Positions 58,956-64,000 of a stretch of DNA of 64,000 nt are shown here, piece by piece; positions within the stretch are counted from its first letter, which is position 1, and each line of letters starts with the position of its first letter. The notes below the pieces were generated by a model. The model worked only from the letters and a program-made list of their open reading frames with translations, searched no databases and was not told where the DNA came from. A program made the translations under genes and the position numbers. Origin of the DNA: Manis javanica (taxonomy: Eukaryota; Chordata; Mammalia; Pholidota; Manidae); NCBI RefSeq assembly GCF_040802235.1, contig NC_133158.1, forward strand, positions 152,346,401-152,410,400, written 5' to 3'.

Positions 58956-61900
58956 CTTCTTTTAGCAGCTACTTTTTATTTTTTTATTATTGTTAATGCT
59001 TTTGCTATTCTTGTGATTGGAAAAAAAGACAATTGACCCATTTATATTGACACCCTTCAGCATCTGGTGAATCTTTGAATTAGTGGTTTTATTAAGATTT
59101 TTGGCTGATCTACACAGGATTAATGTCTGGTCTAGTGCTTTAATAACTTCTCTGCCAGAAAATCAGTGTTTCTGAGGGTTCAGTATGAATTTTCTATTAG
59201 CAGGATTCAGGTGCCCTAAACTTGAGTTTTAATGAGGATCTCCTACCCCCAAATTTTGATCACAATGGATCAGGATATTAGGAACACAAGGTTAGGGAAT
59301 ATTTGGGTTTATTGCATACATGGAAATACAAGCAGTATAACATTTATGATTATTTAAGTCTAAAAACAGATCTATAAAGACAGGTCACAGGAAATACTGA
59401 GTCAAGTTCTCAATTTTTAATTAGGAAAAAGAAGTCAGAGCCAGTGAAGTGATCTGAAAATGTATTTGTTTTTGTGGTTCATTTTTTAGATTGAAAGTTT
59501 TAAAAATACATTCCAGGAGACACATGTGCTGTAGGGCTCAAGTAGTTGTAAGCAGTGAAGTTCATTCTTATTGCAGAAACATTATGGTCCCCATTTCAAA
59601 ATTTAACTTGGGTTCCACCTCTCATTAGCCTGCTTAATATTCAGTTATATTTAGAGGAAGCATAGAAAGCCCCAAATCTTAAGAGATTTAGAAAGATTTT
59701 GTGAAATTGGCAAAAGTATCTGCTACCAAGTGTTACCTTATGAATTTATTTGTTGACATTTACTCTGGAGGCTTGGAAAAGGGTCTACAACATTCAGGAA
59801 GAAATGTTAGCATGCTAAAAAGGCAGGAGAGAGATACTCTCCCTGGGCCATTCTGAAAGGCGGCACTGTTAAATAATGGGAATTCCCCAGTGACTTAGTC
59901 TTTAGTCTTAATGACTTAATTACATGATCATGGAGATTTTGAACTAACAGTCTAATAATTTACTGTTCTGGGGTGACAAAGCATGAGTTTTTATGTAATG
60001 TGTAGAGATCTTACATAAAACATGACCTTTTGAAGAGAAATAGCCTATCTGTTTCAAAGATGCCAGCAGGCAGCATTACACGTTAGCAGTGGATATTTCC
60101 CTGGGACCATGGCTGTTGAATGGCCACAAAAGCCTCCTCGTTTCATTCTTAACTTCATTCCAACCCATTCTTTACTCTCAGCTGGGGTGGCATTCGTAGA
60201 AATGATTCTCATTTATGGGTCACTCTCTACTTTGAGCCCTTTAGTGGCTCCAGAGCCCTCAAAGGAATTCCAGAATGTTATTGCATCCTTTCTCTCAATT
60301 TTTATTTTTATTCTGCCTTACCACTTTATTATTTGTATATCTTGGATATCAAGTCAACTCAAGGATGGGCAGGCTTTCCAAGAGACTAGAGCTAAGAACA
60401 CAGGCAGTCCTCAACACCCAACTCTGATCTCTGTGGCTCTCCCTGCCACTGCCACACTCTCTTTCTCTGTGGACTATCTTTCTCTGCTTTGGCACGCTGA
60501 GCAGTGGCCATTCCACAACTCCCTGGTTCCGATCTCATTTCTGCAAGTGATGTGCAGAGATGGAGACTAGGTTTTCAGCCCTATTGCAAGTTCCTAGAAA
60601 GTACGGAGGATGGATTGGAGTAAAGTGGGCTCCCTGGTGCTCCCTTGAGCCAGGGAGATGGTCACAGGGCCAGTACTGGCTGTGAAAGCAGGCTGCCATT
60701 TGCAGGGTGGGAGTGTTCACAGTGCTCCCAGATAAAAACACAAGGAACTCATTTAGATATTCAGCATTTGACACCCCTCCAAACTCCACCCTAAAAATTA
60801 CTCTCTGATGTCTTCAGAGAGACTTGGGCTTTTGTCTTTGGTATGAAAGACTGAGATTGCCATCTACATGGTTTATTTATGAGAAACTTAAATGCAACCA
60901 AAAATTTACCTTTCCAACCAGGTTGTATATATTGTGGATTTTTTCATTTATTCATTTGTTTAACAAATATTTGTTATGTGGATTATTGAAGATGCTATAA
61001 TATAGAGATGCATGGAATATAATATGTAAAGTTAGTTTATTTTTTTGAGGAAACTAATGCTTTATGTTTAATCTTCATTTGCTAGCTGGTCCAGGGCTAT
61101 AATTCTTTATTCATTAATATATTCCCCCAGATCTTGTTCCATCATTATGGTTGACAGTCAAACCCTTTACTCATTTGCCTGTGCAGATGCCTCTGACTTT
61201 TCAGAAGTTTTACGCATTCTAAGTTATGTGTAGAAAAGGCAAGTTGGAAAAATAGAAAACTTCCAACAGCTTTGTTGCATGGTATTATAAGTTTAACATT
61301 AATTAAATAATAGAAATAGGTTTTATGTAATCTGAGAAGCCAGAGGCTTTAAGATTATGGACACAGCAATTCGCCCACATCATTTCTAGAGTTGGAGGTA
61401 GCTCAAAGTTCACAACTTCACAAATAAACATTTACATGCAAAGGCAAAAACCATAGTTTAAGTCCAAAATGAAGTCACAGTTGGGTTGCTTTGGGAAAAC
61501 AAGGGTGAGATTTGATGGCAAAGTTCTGCATGTCCAAAGTTTAGGTAGAAGAGTCTAAAAGGAATTTTGCCTCTCTTTTATCAGGTTTAAGTTTAGCTTT
61601 TTGGGAGAACTGGTACTGGTGGAGGACTTGTGCATGGTTGAAGGTGGAGCATTGGATTTTTAAAAGTTCATTAATGGGAACTGCTGAAGGGGTTATATCA
61701 CTGGATTTCTTAAGGTGATAGTGGATAAAAAGTAAGATAACCCTACAAAGAGACCTGTAGGTGAAAGTATTTGTTGAGTATTTAAAACCACGTTCTCCTG
61801 TAGTGAAGGAGGGAGCATACTTGAACTTGAACTCTAAAATCAGAATACTTAAAAAAAAGTCATTTGGAGAGCTGTGCCATGATAACCAATAGCCAATGAG

Positions 61901-63339
61901 TAAGGAGAAGAAAGTTGTAACCTGCTAACACATATCATCAGCACGTGTGCTGAAGCTCAGAATGATTTTTACTCCCAAGCTTCAATTTGAGAATCAGTTT
62001 TGAATTCTTAACTGTCGAGCCCCTTCTTTCCTTTGTGCCTTGATTAGTGTTTCCAAGGATGTAAGGAAGCTCTTCATAAGAAATGGTATGCTAATATCAT
62101 AGAAGAGCCCAATTTGGGCATATTTTGAGATGGCACGTTTTCTACGCAGTTGGGATTTGAAAGGTTACTTTTAAATCCACTGAATCAACCATACCCAAGT
62201 AGGTGAGAAGTTGTTTGGTTTAAAATGTGCTGTTGATGCATGCTAATTATGGCAAAGTTAGTCTCCTGATCTTTACTATTAATTACAGGTCTAACCTGTC
62301 CTTTATGGAGAGATGCAGGAATTAATTAATATGACTTCTGTCTGAGAAAATAAATGTGATGAGATGTGTAACTATTTATAAAACACGTTTTCCACAGCAG
62401 AAAACAGAAGTGCTACTTGAATGTAGGTGATCTTCTGTTTGAAGGAAAAAGTAATATGATCTTTGAATCCAGTCCTCAGTGACAATGACATTTTGCTCCT
62501 CCGAAGGCCTTTTCTAATCTTGTGGTAGGACAGGACCTAGCATGTTGTTCTAGTAATGCTATCCTGGTCAGATTCATACACAACTTTCTCCTATTTCCTT
62601 TTTACTTGATGTTGTATCAAAGGGCTGGCCAGCATTAAATGTCTAGCCACTTCTGGAACTAACTCCAGGAAGTGAACCTCTGACGTTGCGCTCTTTAGTT
62701 CTAAAACTAGTCAGTTTTATTTATTTATTTGCCCAGACCATTAATCTTTTTTTTTCAATTTTATTATTATTTTTAAGCAATTTTTTACAATCAAACCACA
62801 CTTTTAGCTATAAAAGTCCCAGACCTTAAGTTGGGAGGAAAAAGCTGCTGAGATTTGTTATGACACTAAAGGGTAAAGTTTAAGTTCTATGTATAACAGT
62901 TGAAGTTAGATCGCATAGGTGATTGACTGTTCTGGTTTTGTTTTGTTCAGTGTTCAGGCCATCATGGACTGATAGTTTTGTAGAATACAATGAAAGTCAA
63001 ATAAAAGTGACAAAAAGACAGGCTCCACATTTTTATTAGATTTAACAGATATAAAATTTATCAAATACTATAATGGTATCTAAATCCTTTCAATTTCTGC
63101 ACTTATCTCAGTTTGGACCTATTACTACTGGTTTGCAGATAGACATGGGTCATGCGGTTCCACTTTGAGACACCAAATCGAATTATTTAGTTGAAGTTGG
63201 AAAAGTTAAATCATAGCTGGAGGCTCCCCTTTAAAAAATTTCCCAGCATTGCATTTTGGTTAAATTTGTTATATTAATATCATTGTCCCAAACAACAATT
63301 TCCTTTTTTCTAACAGATCCTCAATCAGGTAAATCCTAC
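58956..63339. other. Unassigned PLCH1 intron sequence
   Basis: Mostly unrecognised. The part at about 60130-60300 has wording compatible with an eroded L2 (CCAACCCATTCTTTACTC; TTTAGTGGCTCCAGAGCCC), which would explain the 153-codon open frame at 60109-60570 as chance. Confidence 0.35.
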
Positions 63340-63570
63340 TCAAGGGAAGTTGGAGCATCTGCCCAGTCCAAGTGAATCTTGATCAGAGTGGGCATTCCAG
63401 TTTGCTTTGAATGATTGGTGTAGGTGGGGATACATGACACAATTCTGGCCAAAACAGATGTGAGTGAAGTCAGGGTAATACCAGAAAGTTTTCTTTTCTT
63501 TGAAAAAGATGCAAAGAAATGACATGAGGACATGATGCCTGGAGCTGCTACAGCATCTGGCAACCTGTCA
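63340..63570 (+). repeat. Ancient interspersed repeat, class unassigned
   Basis: GTGGGCATTCCAGTTTGC, AATGATTGGTGTAGGTGG and GATGCCTGGAGCTGCTAC are phrases of a mammalian repeat I have met often but cannot name. The minus-strand frames over it are not coding. Confidence 0.45.
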
Positions 63571-64000
63571 GTTTAGGAAGAAACTTGAATTTTCAATGAA
63601 TTCTTGAATGGCTACATAAGCTGGGTTACTACCTTTTATACTTGCTTTGTAGGATTAAAAACAAAAAGCTCTTCAGTATTTAAGCAAATTTTAGTTGATC
63701 TTTTACTTGGGCAACCCAAAGCATCAAACAGTAATTTAGGAGTAGTTTGATGCATGTATTTTAATAATGAGTTCCATTTGTTAAGGAAAAGCAATAATTG
63801 ATTAGGTGCTTAAAAATCAATTTTCCATGCAGTGCTGTACCCCAAGGCATGACCTTCCATCAGGTGGTAGCTCCTAGACTCACATAAAAAATCCTGCAAG
63901 AAATAAACATGGATCTTTGTAGGATTTGCTTTGTATGCCAAACATTTAAGCAGCAGCACATGTCAGAAAAAACAAGATGTACTACAGCCTTAAAGACTTT
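63571..64000. other. Unassigned sequence at the right edge
   Basis: AT-rich intron sequence with no recognised feature; the PLCH1 intron appears to continue beyond the window. Confidence 0.35.

Noticed and set aside
60109..60570. 153-codon plus-strand open frame with a good ATG context and a hydrophobic middle
   Set aside because: No recognisable protein family, no splice or promoter context, and the underlying DNA resembles an eroded L2. Likely chance.
1..64000. tRNA, rRNA, CRISPR arrays, operons, bacterial signals
   Set aside because: None seen; the repeats, splice sites and codon context are those of a mammalian nuclear genome.

Overview
This window is nuclear DNA of a placental mammal. 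It is AT-rich, has almost no open coding sequence, and is full of MIR, L2, MER-type, MaLR-like, L1 and Tigger1 repeats. The younger L1 3' ends and one abundant polyadenylated repeat (37.66-38.31 kb) look to me like families I remember from pangolin (Manis) sequence. No carnivore, ruminant, horse, pig or bat tRNA-type SINE is visible in 64 kb, which fits a pangolin. I hold the species call at about 0.6 because it rests on memory.

Two protein-coding signals are recognisable. On the minus strand, 3.8-10.1 kb holds two coding exons of a CCDC127-like gene in the normal exon structure: consensus splice sites, native start, native stop and the expected exon lengths. It is broken by a one-base deletion in the first coding exon and two in-frame stops in the last. 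It is therefore an unprocessed pseudogene, and it lies away from SDHA, the usual CCDC127 neighbour. On the plus strand at 26.41 kb there is a short coding exon whose 14 residues equal the amino terminus of phospholipase C eta-1 (PLCH1). It is followed by what looks like a GC-type splice donor. Everything to its right (26.5-64 kb) is then the first part of a very large PLCH1 intron; no second PLCH1 exon was found.

Layout: 1-13.4 kb, CCDC127 pseudogene with a solo LTR, an old L1, MIRs and DNA transposon scraps inside or beside it. 13.4-16.0 kb, a 5'-truncated antisense L1 joined at its 3' end to an LTR segment that carries its own poly(A). 16-26.3 kb, intergenic or 5' flank of PLCH1 with old repeats. 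26.3-26.5 kb, the PLCH1 exon. 26.5-37.4 kb, intron with scattered old repeats. 37.4-38.3 kb, a chimeric L1-mediated insertion with target-site duplications. 41.3-42.2 kb, a nearly identical 0.2-kb inverted repeat at the edge of a 2.4-kb ancient repeat. 45.4-49.1 kb, an LTR abutting a full-length Tigger1 transposon that itself holds an L1. 49.1-64 kb, old L1, L2, MIR and unassigned intronic DNA.

The genes do not form a joint system. The interest lies in the pseudogene, the PLCH1 splice signal, and several retrotransposition by-products whose structure can be read from the sequence.
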